Assembly (NCBI RefSeq): GCF_002453355.1
Contig: NZ_DKGQ01000032.1
Span: 1-28,274, forward strand
Direction: 5' to 3'
From: Psychrobacter sp. UBA6766
Lineage (GTDB): Bacteria; Pseudomonadota; Gammaproteobacteria; Pseudomonadales; Moraxellaceae
Length of the DNA: 28,274 nucleotides
The translations under genes were made by a program, and so were the position numbers. Shown here piece by piece: positions 1 to 7,477 of this stretch. Under the pieces are notes generated by a model, which did no database searches, was not told where the DNA came from, and saw only the letters and a program-made list of their open reading frames with translations. The first letter of the stretch is position 1, and every line of letters starts with the position of its first letter.

Positions 1-624
1 ATCCAATTGAAGACATGCCCTAGTTAAACGACGTTTGGTAAGCAAACCGATAATAATAACCACGGCTAATATACCGATAGCTTTAGAATAAGGAGCTAGG
101 ACGCCTGCGACAGCATCATAATTTTGACCCAAGTAATAACCAGCTAGCGCCAATATTGCGGTCCAAATGCTAGCACCTAGCGCTGTCAATAATAAAAAAG
201 GCAGCAGTGCCATTTTATTCATGCCAGCAGGGATTGAAATCAGCGAACGTACGCCCGGCACCATACGCCCAAAAAACACCGCCATTTTGCCATGTTTATC
301 AAACCACGCATTGGCGTCGGTGATGTCGGCAGGTTTTATGAACACGTATTTGCCGTATTTCTCAGTGAATTCGACCAAGCGCGGTGCATCGAATTTATGG
401 CCCAAATAGTATAAGGGTAGCGCACCCAGCACCGCGCCAAGCGTCCCAGTTAAAATAACCAAGACAATGCTCATATCGCCTTTAGAAGCGGCGAAACCAG
501 CAGCTGGCATAATAATCTCAGACGGAATGGGCGGGAAGACGTTTTCAGCAAACATGGCAAATATAATGCCAAAGTAACCAAACTTTGCCATGATACCAAG
601 TACCCATTCACTCATTTGATCCAT
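1..624 (-). CDS. DedA-family membrane protein (partial, runs off left edge)
   Basis: The minus-strand frame opens with ATG at 624 (MDQMSEWVLG) and stays open to base 1, so at least 208 residues are present and the C-terminus is missing. DedA proteins are usually about 200-220 residues, so little is lost. Family hallmarks are visible: ENVFPPIPSE near residue 27, a GALPLYYLGHKFD segment, and FGRMVPGVRS followed by a Gly-rich, Met-rich segment, all typical of the SNARE-associated/DedA (VTT) fold. Hydrophobic stretches at both ends predict an inner-membrane protein. DedA proteins are linked to polyprenyl-phosphate or phospholipid flipping and to membrane homeostasis; the exact substrate here cannot be read. 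The downstream neighbour in transcription lies outside the window. Confidence 0.88.
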   Translation of the reverse strand, partial: MDQMSEWVLGIMAKFGYFGIIFAMFAENVFPPIPSEIIMPAAGFAASKGDMSIVLVILTGTLGAVLGALPLYYLGHKFDAPRLVEFTEKYGKYVFIKPADITDANAWFDKHGKMAVFFGRMVPGVRSLISIPAGMNKMALLPFLLLTALGASIWTAILALAGYYLGQNYDAVAGVLAPYSKAIGILAVVIIIGLLTKRRLTRACLQLD

Positions 625-637
625 TCGAGTCCTAAAT

Positions 638-723
638 TATTTACAGGTAAATAGTTGTCGACTTGTAATAACTACCAGTTTTTAAAAATTATCGATTTGT
701 AAAAACTATCGACTGGTAAAGGT
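638..723. repeat. Degenerate 17-bp tandem repeat, about five copies
   Basis: Copies begin at 638, 656, 673, 690 and 707 and follow a consensus close to TATCGACTTGTAAAAAC. The copies at 690 and 707 are the closest and the one at 673 the weakest (about 12 of 17 matches). One extra base lies between the first two copies. The array sits between the DedA start and the lipoprotein stop, and the last two copies overlap the final codons of the lipoprotein gene. Similar short-period arrays occur at two other spacers in this window. Confidence 0.55.
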
Positions 724-1419
724 AATTGTTTTTGCGCCGTTGACGATAGGTTGGTTAATGGTCACTTTACTGTCTAAAATATCGCCGCGAGCATTGATTT
801 TATAGCATTCTGACGAGCTGCCATTCGGATCATTATTCAGCAGTAAATTGGCTGAAGTCTCTATACAGAACCACGCGGTATTATTGCTATCCCTGCTCAA
901 AGACCAATCTTGGTGATAAGTACCTATTTTTTTACGCATACTTCTATCGGCATAGACGTCTTCGGTGATTAATTTGCTAGAGGAGCCCACCGTTGCCATT
1001 TTAGGAAGGGTAGTGGTTTGATTGGAAAGTGAATATTTGCCTGAGCTGTCGGTAAAACCGTGGAATACCAAAGGATTGAGGGTAAAGTAATTAATCGCAA
1101 CCGATTGATCAGTCACTTGATTATTGACTTTATTGATGGTGTTTACTTCAGCGCCTTCTACTTGTTTATTGTTAAATACCATACTGCCTTTGGGCGTGAC
1201 TTTAATATCCGCAGAGGCGGTTTGATTGCCGACGGTCGCCACTAAGCTCTGGCTACGAGCTTTGGTATAAATATTAAGCATAGCCGTTTCAATCGGATAT
1301 TGGGTGACAATGCTGTTTGAATGGTTGTTTGAATTGCCCGGTGTGGTGCCACCATTCATACCGCTTGCGCAAGCGCTTAACCCTACAGATACAGCGACAA
1401 TTAAGCCTAATTTTTTCAT
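706..1419 (-). CDS. Unrecognised outer-membrane or periplasmic lipoprotein
   Basis: The 237-residue product begins with a short basic, hydrophobic signal peptide (MKKLGLIVAVSVG) and a lipobox LSAC with the lipidated cysteine at residue 17, so it should be a lipoprotein. A Gly/Asn/Ser-rich linker follows (about residues 18-37), then a polar body. It contains two isolated cysteines near the C-terminus, in a WFCIETS and a SSECYKIN context, which could form a disulfide. I do not recognise the family. The ribosome binding site AAGGAT lies just upstream of the ATG. The gene is monocistronic by position: DedA is 81 bases beyond its stop on the same strand and the bestrophin gene diverges on the other side. 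The role is unknown. Confidence 0.8.
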   Translation of the reverse strand: MKKLGLIVAVSVGLSACASGMNGGTTPGNSNNHSNSIVTQYPIETAMLNIYTKARSQSLVATVGNQTASADIKVTPKGSMVFNNKQVEGAEVNTINKVNNQVTDQSVAINYFTLNPLVFHGFTDSSGKYSLSNQTTTLPKMATVGSSSKLITEDVYADRSMRKKIGTYHQDWSLSRDSNNTAWFCIETSANLLLNNDPNGSSSECYKINARGDILDSKVTINQPIVNGAKTITFTSR

Positions 1420-1620
1420 GATTTAATCCTTAGATTTATTTAACTTCAATTTATTTAGCGGGTTATAAACCTATCTACTATAATCGAATTTTTAAGTGAT
1501 GACATCTGTTAGGTATCCTTGCGTATTCTATCCTTACATCATTATAACAACCGATGATTTTTTAGAAATTTATGGATTAGGTCAAAAAGATAAGAAGTTA
1601 AAAACATAAAATAGTTATTT

Positions 1621-1649
1621 TTGCTGCTCATGCTTTCGTAGTCTGTTAT
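1621..1649 (+). promoter_or_regulatory. Possible sigma-70 promoter for the bestrophin gene
   Basis: TTGCTG at 1621-1626 and TGTTAT at 1644-1649 are separated by 17 bases, about 60 bases before the ATG at 1710, which has an AGGAT ribosome binding site at 1699-1703. The rest of the 290-base divergent spacer (1420-1709) is AT-rich with no other gene I can support. Confidence 0.35.
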
Positions 1650-1709
1650 CATTTCGTCCTGCAAAAAATCGCCATTATTTTTAAAAGCGCCATTCGTCAG
1701 GATATTAAA

Positions 1710-2642
1710 ATGATCGTCAAGCAAAAGCTAAGCCCTATTAAACTGCTTTTTACCTTGCGCGGCTCTATCCTGCCAAAGGTGTATTCGCAAATTTTGCTGA
1801 TTAGCCTCATTAGTGCTTTTATCACTACTGTTCAGCACGGATTTCCGAGCTCGTTTTCTTCTTATAGCGTTGCGCCGTTTACCTTGCTTGGGATTGCGCT
1901 GTCGTTATTTTTAGGCTTTCGTAACAATGCCAGTTATCAGCGTTGGTGGGAAGCGCGAGGGTTGTGGGGCCAATTGGTCTATGACACGCGCAGCTTTACC
2001 CGCCAAGTGCTGTCTTATATAGACGAGGACAATGACAGTGATAAGGCGCGAGATACTCAGCGCCGAATGATTTATCTGAGCATCGCTTTTACCCATGCTT
2101 TGCGCCATCGACTTCGTGATAGCGAGCCTTGGCAAGATATTGAGCGTTTTGTGGCACCCATCCATCATGCCAGCATGAGGCGGACGCAAAATCTGCCTGA
2201 CTTTCTACTGCATTTGCTTGGCACAGAGCTTGGCTATTGCCGGCAGCAGCGCTTAACGTCGGATCATATGCTGCAAAACATGGACGAGCGCCTAAACTCA
2301 ATGACAGTGGTTTTGTCCGCTTGTGAGCGTATTCATAACACGCCGTTGCCATTTGCTTATACATTGTTGGTGCATCGCACGACCTACCTGTATTGCTTTA
2401 TGCTGCCTTTTGGTTTGGTCTCTTCTTTAGGCTGGGTAACACCTTTGATTTGCGGGGTAATTGCCTACACCTTTTTTGGTTTAGATGCGCTCAGTGAAGA
2501 GCTAGAAGAACCTTTTGGCGTGGCTGCCAATCAATTGCCGTTGACGGCTTTATCACGTACTATTGAAATTAATTTACTGGAAGCCTTAGGTGAAACTGAG
2601 CTGCCACCTGACGTCACTGCTAAAAATGGCTATTTGCAATAA
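1710..2642 (+). CDS. Bestrophin-family (UPF0187/YneE-like) membrane channel
   Basis: The 310-residue product matches the bacterial bestrophin-like family. An N-terminal amphipathic and hydrophobic region (residues 10-35) is followed by a second hydrophobic helix ending in SLFLGFRNNASYQRWWEAR, the strongly conserved family segment, and then by WGQLVYDTRSF. Two further hydrophobic segments near residues 215-255 lead to the conserved DALSEELEEPFG stretch. Bestrophins form pentameric ion channels (anion or, in some bacteria, cation selective) in the inner membrane. The length is typical. The gene is followed at 43 bases by the GT29-like gene on the same strand, so the two may share a transcript, though no functional link is evident. 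Confidence 0.88.
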   Translation: MIVKQKLSPIKLLFTLRGSILPKVYSQILLISLISAFITTVQHGFPSSFSSYSVAPFTLLGIALSLFLGFRNNASYQRWWEARGLWGQLVYDTRSFTRQVLSYIDEDNDSDKARDTQRRMIYLSIAFTHALRHRLRDSEPWQDIERFVAPIHHASMRRTQNLPDFLLHLLGTELGYCRQQRLTSDHMLQNMDERLNSMTVVLSACERIHNTPLPFAYTLLVHRTTYLYCFMLPFGLVSSLGWVTPLICGVIAYTFFGLDALSEELEEPFGVAANQLPLTALSRTIEINLLEALGETELPPDVTAKNGYLQ

Positions 2643-2685
2643 ATGGTCAATCTTGTCTTTATCTAATAGGAAAAACACCTTTTAT

Positions 2686-3531
2686 ATGTCAACCTCAGCA
2701 CCTGAAAAAATATCTGCAAAAATCTTGGCAAATAATCTATTATCTGAACCCATTAATGAGAATGATTTGAATAAAATAAACAATAAAATAAACAAAGAGG
2801 CCGCCGCCTTTATAAGCTTGCCACCCAATATCCAAAATGCCTTAAAGCAAAACAATAGAATCGTATTTATTGCTAATAACCCTACTACTAGCACCGATCA
2901 ATTGGCGCATTTATTACGCCCTGATGATGTTTTGGTGTTGTTTAACCATTTCATTCACGCTGATTTTTTTGCCAATCATCCGTTAGCCAGCACCTTGCCG
3001 AAATTATTGTTTTTTCGCCAAATTGGGGATAGTGCACTGCATTTTGGCTTACCACCAAGAAGCAATAATGTAGCTGTGATGAAGCGAATGGCAAAAGCTG
3101 CGCCATTAGGCATCCTACTCAGTAATCAGCCTTATCAATTTCCGTCGCCAAGTGATGATCCAAGTCCTGATGATGATCCGATTACTGACGAGCGTATACT
3201 GATGATACCGCCAGCCGTGCAAGCACTATTGCAGGATGAAAAGTATCATAGCGTATTATCGGAGTGCCATCCGGTCGTTGAAGATTACCCTTACTTTAGC
3301 GATATTCACTCTTCAGCGCCTTCGTCGGGGTTTTTGATGTATCGCTTGCTGTTAGCGGCTCGAGAGCATGTGCAATTGATGCAAAAGGCCCCGCAGCCGC
3401 TGCAATTATTGATGATTGGTTTTAGTGACAACGATAAAATCTCGAATTTTTGGCACGGACATAATTGGGCGTTTGAGCGTCGCGAAATGAGTGCGCCGCC
3501 AGCGGAAGTAGAAATCATACGGCAGTATTAG
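2686..3531 (+). CDS. Putative GT29-like (sialyltransferase-fold) glycosyltransferase
   Basis: The frame extends back to 2590, inside the bestrophin gene, but the ATG at 2686 (MSTSAPEKI) is the better start because it avoids the overlap and has AGGA upstream; the product is then 281 residues. I see the order of motifs expected of GT29 enzymes: an L-motif-like stretch (RIVFIANNPTTS at 58-69, then DDVLVLFN at 80-87), an S-motif-like APSSGFLMYRLLL at 211-223, and a VS-like H259-x4-E264 after a GFS segment. There is no signal peptide. An acidic insert (SPSDDPSPDDDP, about 154-165) breaks the middle. GT29-fold enzymes transfer sialic acid, Kdo or related acidic sugars from CMP donors, but the donor cannot be read. 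It faces a large glycosyltransferase cluster on the other strand. Family assignment is by motif pattern only. Confidence 0.5.
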   Translation: MSTSAPEKISAKILANNLLSEPINENDLNKINNKINKEAAAFISLPPNIQNALKQNNRIVFIANNPTTSTDQLAHLLRPDDVLVLFNHFIHADFFANHPLASTLPKLLFFRQIGDSALHFGLPPRSNNVAVMKRMAKAAPLGILLSNQPYQFPSPSDDPSPDDDPITDERILMIPPAVQALLQDEKYHSVLSECHPVVEDYPYFSDIHSSAPSSGFLMYRLLLAAREHVQLMQKAPQPLQLLMIGFSDNDKISNFWHGHNWAFERREMSAPPAEVEIIRQY

Positions 3532-3547
3532 GTAAGGAAAATTTTTT

Positions 3548-3607
3548 AATTTAAACGTCCATAATTTAAACGACTTTAGTTTAAATGTCTGCTATTTAAA
3601 CGTAAGC
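3548..3607. repeat. Four-copy 15-bp tandem repeat in a convergent spacer
   Basis: Copies begin at exactly 15-base steps (3548, 3563, 3578, 3593) and follow AATTTAAACGTCTTT, each with the palindromic TTTAAA core. The fourth copy is the most diverged at its end and contains the TAA stop of the minus-strand glycosyltransferase. The array fills the gap between two converging genes. No conventional terminator hairpin is seen there. Confidence 0.7.
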
Positions 3608-4606
3608 CGCATCAGGATAATGAGCAAGCGCTAGCTCATCACTACTGGGATTGCGTAATAGGGCTATCGGAGTTGATTGTTCGTTCGCCCAATCAATCAA
3701 CCCCATGTCAGAAAACTCCTCAAGCCAGCCTCCCATCGGCCAGCATTGCCATTTTTTATAAAAGTGATTGGCATTGATGATAATACTTTCTAAATGATTA
3801 AGAGGCGGCCGATAAACGGTATGTTGTTGATGATAAATGAGGTCGGCAGTGAGATAAAAATCTATGGCTAACTTACGCGCTGTAAAGGCAAAATCGGTAT
3901 CTTCTGCCCCGTAACCTGTGTATTGTGTATCAAATCCATTTATGTGCTCAAACTGCTGCCGCTTAATCGCAAAGCATAAACTCCAAAATGTGCCGTAATC
4001 ATCCGTCTGTTTAATAGCCGTGTGCGCCATATTGGTAGTAGTGCAATCCGTCTCATCGAAGTTATCGCGATAAGGGTTATAAACAGATAGGCGATTTAAA
4101 TAAGCGCTGGTTAGCCCGCCACTTTGTAATTCTAAGCTTTCCTTAGCTGATAAAGGTCGTGTCAGATAGCGCGGTTGCCCCATAATTAAGGCGTTTGGAT
4201 ACTGTGCCAATTTTGCGCTTAATTGCTCAATAAAGGTCGGCGCTACGATGCAATCAACGTCCAAAAATATCAGCGTGTCATTTGTAGCATGCGCGGCGCC
4301 AATATTGCGATTATGACCAATATCAAAGTCCATTTTGCTTGATATAGCAGATGTTTGATTGACTGGCGTGTCTTCCGCATTAGTAGTCGTAGTAGGAAGC
4401 TTCACAATATTTAAAGAAAATTCAGCCAGACGCTCAGGCTCGGCGTCATCGTTAACAATAATAACTTCGTCGGGTTTGACGCTGCCATTCATTAGGCTAC
4501 TCAGTAAATTATAAAGATGGTGGTTGCGCCCGTAACAAGTCGTGATAACGGTTACTGGTACGAGATCGGATACCGCATTAACATTGGTGATGGGTTTTGT
4601 GGTCAT
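3596..4606 (-). CDS. GT2-family glycosyltransferase (GT-A fold) with galactosyltransferase-like C-terminal motif
   Basis: The 336-residue product opens with an unstructured tail, then the GT-A nucleotide-sugar fold: VTVITTCYGR (about 18-27), VIIVNDD (48-54), IGHNRNIGAAHA (96-107) and the metal-binding DVD at 116-118. Near residue 230 GYGAEDTDFA matches the Gly-x-Gly-x-Glu-Asp motif of the galactosyltransferase C-terminal domain. There are no membrane segments, so it is likely cytoplasmic or membrane-peripheral. It is the last of three co-oriented glycosyltransferases, 84 bases after the MurG-like gene. Donor and acceptor are not readable. The ribosome binding site is weak, suggesting dependence on the upstream genes. 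Confidence 0.85.
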   Translation of the reverse strand: MTTKPITNVNAVSDLVPVTVITTCYGRNHHLYNLLSSLMNGSVKPDEVIIVNDDAEPERLAEFSLNIVKLPTTTTNAEDTPVNQTSAISSKMDFDIGHNRNIGAAHATNDTLIFLDVDCIVAPTFIEQLSAKLAQYPNALIMGQPRYLTRPLSAKESLELQSGGLTSAYLNRLSVYNPYRDNFDETDCTTTNMAHTAIKQTDDYGTFWSLCFAIKRQQFEHINGFDTQYTGYGAEDTDFAFTARKLAIDFYLTADLIYHQQHTVYRPPLNHLESIIINANHFYKKWQCWPMGGWLEEFSDMGLIDWANEQSTPIALLRNPSSDELALAHYPDAAYV

Positions 4607-4690
4607 GTCTTATCGTTGCCTATTCTTTTATTACATTATTTTATATTTTATTGACGTTATTGCTCCGGCTATTTGTCGTGAGGTCACGCT

Positions 4691-5920
4691 CTAGCATGCA
4701 GGATTTAATTCAAGCCGCGGCAATAACCACTTTTCAAACCAAGCTTTAGTCGTCGGGTATTGGGTCGTGCTCTGCATAAACGCTTGAGAGGCAGACGTAT
4801 CGTCTTGATTGAGCGCTGCGCTATCTGTACTATCAGACTTTGATACCAGATTGGTCGGCGCAGGTGAGTTAGCCGATAATCCATTTGGATCCATCTTAGC
4901 ATCCCCACTTAACAAGGTTTTAAATTGCTGCCAACTTAATGCGCGTCCCTCATGGATTAGTGCTTGCGCCATGACTTCTTGCTCTTGATGAGGACGGTCA
5001 TCAGGTAGAACCACCAACGGCGTGGCATAGTTATAGGCTTGGGCAACAGCGTTTAAGCCGCACGCCATCAGCAGATAGTCACTATGCTCGATAAATGGCG
5101 TTACGTCGCTCACTTGAATTGCAATATCGACATAAGACCGCTTATCATCATCGATAGGACCGAGCGATATGATAAAGGCATTGGGCAAAAGGCTGCGCAG
5201 CTCAAGCAGCTTTGCATCAATGGCTTTATGACCGCCGTAGCCTTTAATCACTGTAACGATACAAGGCGCATTTTTGTTTTTATTTTCTGTTATCAAAGAA
5301 AGCGCTTTTTCGTCAGCCGTAAGCGCCTTTATTTCTCTTATAAAATCAGGGTAAGTTTGCTGTTTTCGTTGCTCAGTGTTAATAAAGTCAAGGTATAGCG
5401 TTTTTTTGCTTACCCACTCAGGCGTCAACGCAGATTCTAATGGGCGAGGATAGGGCGCTAATAAAGCAAGCGCGCCAGCAAAAGCATTCAGATGCGGAGC
5501 ATCATCACGAACACCAGGAAGCCTAACATAAAGATACGGAATACTCGCCGCTCGGCATAGCATGGCAACTTCAACGCTCACATCGATGATCATTAAATCA
5601 ACGCCCCGCTGATAAATCGTATCGAGTATTTGGTGGCTACGCTTTTGAATATCGCTATTACCAACGGGCGAATAATGCAGGCTGGCTGGTTGCCAGTATT
5701 CTCCTGCTCGCCCCACAAGCACATCATCTGCACGCTCATCTTCTGCATATAGCCGTACAATTTGTTTTTCATCTATAGAGGTAAAAGTATAGGTATCTGG
5801 AGTTAAGCTGGTGAATACCGTTAATTGTTTTCTTACTTCAGTGGGTAAGAGGGTAGCAAGTTTATCGATTTGACGGCAATGCCCTGAGCCGTGATGATGG
5901 GCGTAATAACCCAGTCGCAT
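4691..5920 (-). CDS. GT-B glycosyltransferase, MurG/GT28-like
   Basis: The 409-residue product begins directly with a GT-B N-domain loop (GYYAHHHGSGHCRQ, about residues 4-17) like the Gly-rich acceptor loop of MurG-type enzymes. The C-terminal half has the donor-site pattern: a VIKGYGGH strand-loop, SDYLLMACGLNAVAQAY, and PLVVLPDDRPHQEQE, equivalent to the Pro-x-x-x-x-x-Gln region of GT28. A Ser/Thr/Asp-rich linker of about 50 residues precedes a short Trp-rich tail. Its ATG shares one base with the TAA of the upstream GT4 gene (TAATG at 5918-5922), which indicates translational coupling and a shared pathway. Substrates are unknown. Confidence 0.75.
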   Translation of the reverse strand: MRLGYYAHHHGSGHCRQIDKLATLLPTEVRKQLTVFTSLTPDTYTFTSIDEKQIVRLYAEDERADDVLVGRAGEYWQPASLHYSPVGNSDIQKRSHQILDTIYQRGVDLMIIDVSVEVAMLCRAASIPYLYVRLPGVRDDAPHLNAFAGALALLAPYPRPLESALTPEWVSKKTLYLDFINTEQRKQQTYPDFIREIKALTADEKALSLITENKNKNAPCIVTVIKGYGGHKAIDAKLLELRSLLPNAFIISLGPIDDDKRSYVDIAIQVSDVTPFIEHSDYLLMACGLNAVAQAYNYATPLVVLPDDRPHQEQEVMAQALIHEGRALSWQQFKTLLSGDAKMDPNGLSANSPAPTNLVSKSDSTDSAALNQDDTSASQAFMQSTTQYPTTKAWFEKWLLPRLELNPAC

Positions 5921-7299
5921 TATCCTTGCTCCACAAGATTTAATGAATGAATGAACGGCTTTAGCTTATTATCCTTACCATTACGCTTAAATAAATTTAA
6001 TGCCAACCGCGCATCTGCTACCGTATCAGACTCTATTTGCTGCTGAATTTTCTTCTGCTCGTTTTCTGCTACAGCCTCTTTATACAGGGCTAGATAGCCT
6101 TCTACCATTGATGCGACAGAACAAAACTGTAAGGCACGTTCTCGGCAGGCCTGACGTGATATGTTTTTAATTTTAGCAAAACCTTTTATAAAGGCTTCTT
6201 TGTCTTCCTTAGCAACGATAATACCGGTGCTTGGCGTGACAATTTCAGCGCTAGCACCCACATCAAAACCAATGACTGGCGTGCCGCACGCCAAGCTCTC
6301 CGCCAGTGTCAATCCATAAGGTTCATCCCACGTACTAGTAAATAGCATGGCGGTTGCTTGGCAGAGATAGCGATTCACCTCATCCTTGGTCACGTGACCG
6401 ACATAATCAAACAGCTTTTGTGCGCCATTTTCATCGTCTTTAGCCAGTAATGGTGCTACTTGTTGATCAAAATACGCCTCATTACTTTTAGGACCAGCGA
6501 TGATAAGCTTTTTTCCCGCTTCCATACAATATTGCATGGCCAAATACGTGCCTTTTTCAGGACAAATACGCCCATACCAAAAATAAACCTCGCCATGCTC
6601 ACGGGTAAAATTATCCCCAGTTTCAGTATTTGCGGTAAAAGATTTTACATCGATGCCGTTGTAAACCACTTGCGACGGCACAAACTCAGAAAACAGTTGT
6701 TGTTGGTGATTGCTAATGGCGGTAAATTGGGTGGTTGTGCCGTGGCGCAAGGTCAACAGTGCCAGACGCAGTTGGGGAAAAATAGGCGTATGAAAGGTAG
6801 TAAAAAATCGTGCGCCAAAGGTTTGACCTGTCATCATTGGAGCATGGTGCAAGCTGTGGTTGTGCACGATATCAATCTCACCGCGTGCATCTCGCTCAAT
6901 AATATCGCGCAGTACATCTTGATAGACCAAATACTGATACATCTCCTTGCGACTCATTTCTAACGACTCATGCTCATTGGGATAGGCGATCGCCTCAAAT
7001 TCCTCTGGCGTCAGCATTGGAACCAAATGAGCTTGCGTCTGACTGTCTTTATGCGCATAAAGCAATACCTCATGTCCTTGGGCAACAAGCTCATCACATA
7101 TAAGCTGAGTAATCATCTCAAGCCCGCCAGCAAAGGGCTGAGCAATAGGGTATAAGCAGTGGGCGATAATCGCAATGCGTAAGGGTTTATCGGATATTAG
7201 CGCAGAGTGAGTGTTATTAGTGTGAATAGAATCCACAAAATCAATAGGGTTAGCGAAAGACGAAAACCTAGGAAAAAGCTTGGTATTAGCAAAAGACAT
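5920..7299 (-). CDS. GT4-family glycosyltransferase
   Basis: The 459-residue retaining GT-B enzyme carries AGGLEMITQLICDEL (about 57-71), where the Gly-Gly-x-Glu loop contacts the acceptor/donor. Next come NGID at 214-217, FWYGRICPEKG (240-250) and the donor-binding E326-x7-E334 motif within EPYGLTLAESLACGTPV. The length is slightly above the usual 370-420 because of a 38-residue N-terminal extension and a charged C-terminal helix. The start has GAGG six bases upstream of the ATG. It heads a three-gene unit (GT4, MurG-like, GT2). GT4 enzymes use UDP-, GDP- or ADP-sugars for LPS, exopolysaccharide or glycolipid synthesis; which applies here is not visible. Confidence 0.9.
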   Translation of the reverse strand: MSFANTKLFPRFSSFANPIDFVDSIHTNNTHSALISDKPLRIAIIAHCLYPIAQPFAGGLEMITQLICDELVAQGHEVLLYAHKDSQTQAHLVPMLTPEEFEAIAYPNEHESLEMSRKEMYQYLVYQDVLRDIIERDARGEIDIVHNHSLHHAPMMTGQTFGARFFTTFHTPIFPQLRLALLTLRHGTTTQFTAISNHQQQLFSEFVPSQVVYNGIDVKSFTANTETGDNFTREHGEVYFWYGRICPEKGTYLAMQYCMEAGKKLIIAGPKSNEAYFDQQVAPLLAKDDENGAQKLFDYVGHVTKDEVNRYLCQATAMLFTSTWDEPYGLTLAESLACGTPVIGFDVGASAEIVTPSTGIIVAKEDKEAFIKGFAKIKNISRQACRERALQFCSVASMVEGYLALYKEAVAENEQKKIQQQIESDTVADARLALNLFKRNGKDNKLKPFIHSLNLVEQG

Positions 7300-7381
7300 A
7301 GAAACCTCAAAGTTAAACTGACGAATATTTTAAATTGGCAAGAAAAAATTTTTTTATAAAAATAAATGGCTACAACGCTCT

Positions 7382-7413
7382 AAAGCGGTTTATCCGTAGT
7401 GGATTACCGCTTT
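7382..7413 (-). terminator. Hairpin after the processive GT2 gene
   Basis: Arms AAAGCGGTTTATCC (7382-7395) and GGATTACCGCTTT (7401-7413) pair around a five-base loop with one mismatch or bulge. It lies 65 bases beyond the stop of the membrane GT2 gene and before the GT4 gene. The run of T after it is weak on the minus strand, so it could be a partial terminator or attenuator. Confidence 0.45.
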
Positions 7414-7477
7414 TAAGCATTCATTGTTTTAAGCGCTTTTAAGTTAATAACCAGAAATGCGTTATTAAATAAAACAA

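Noticed and set aside
2590..2685. Upstream extension of the GT29-like gene into the bestrophin gene
   Set aside because: It would overlap by 53 bases and encode residues with no similarity to the domain; the ATG at 2686 has a better upstream signal.
6460..6963. 167-residue plus-strand frame within the GT4 gene
   Set aside because: It lies wholly opposite the conserved GT4 donor and acceptor motifs and has no plausible start signal.
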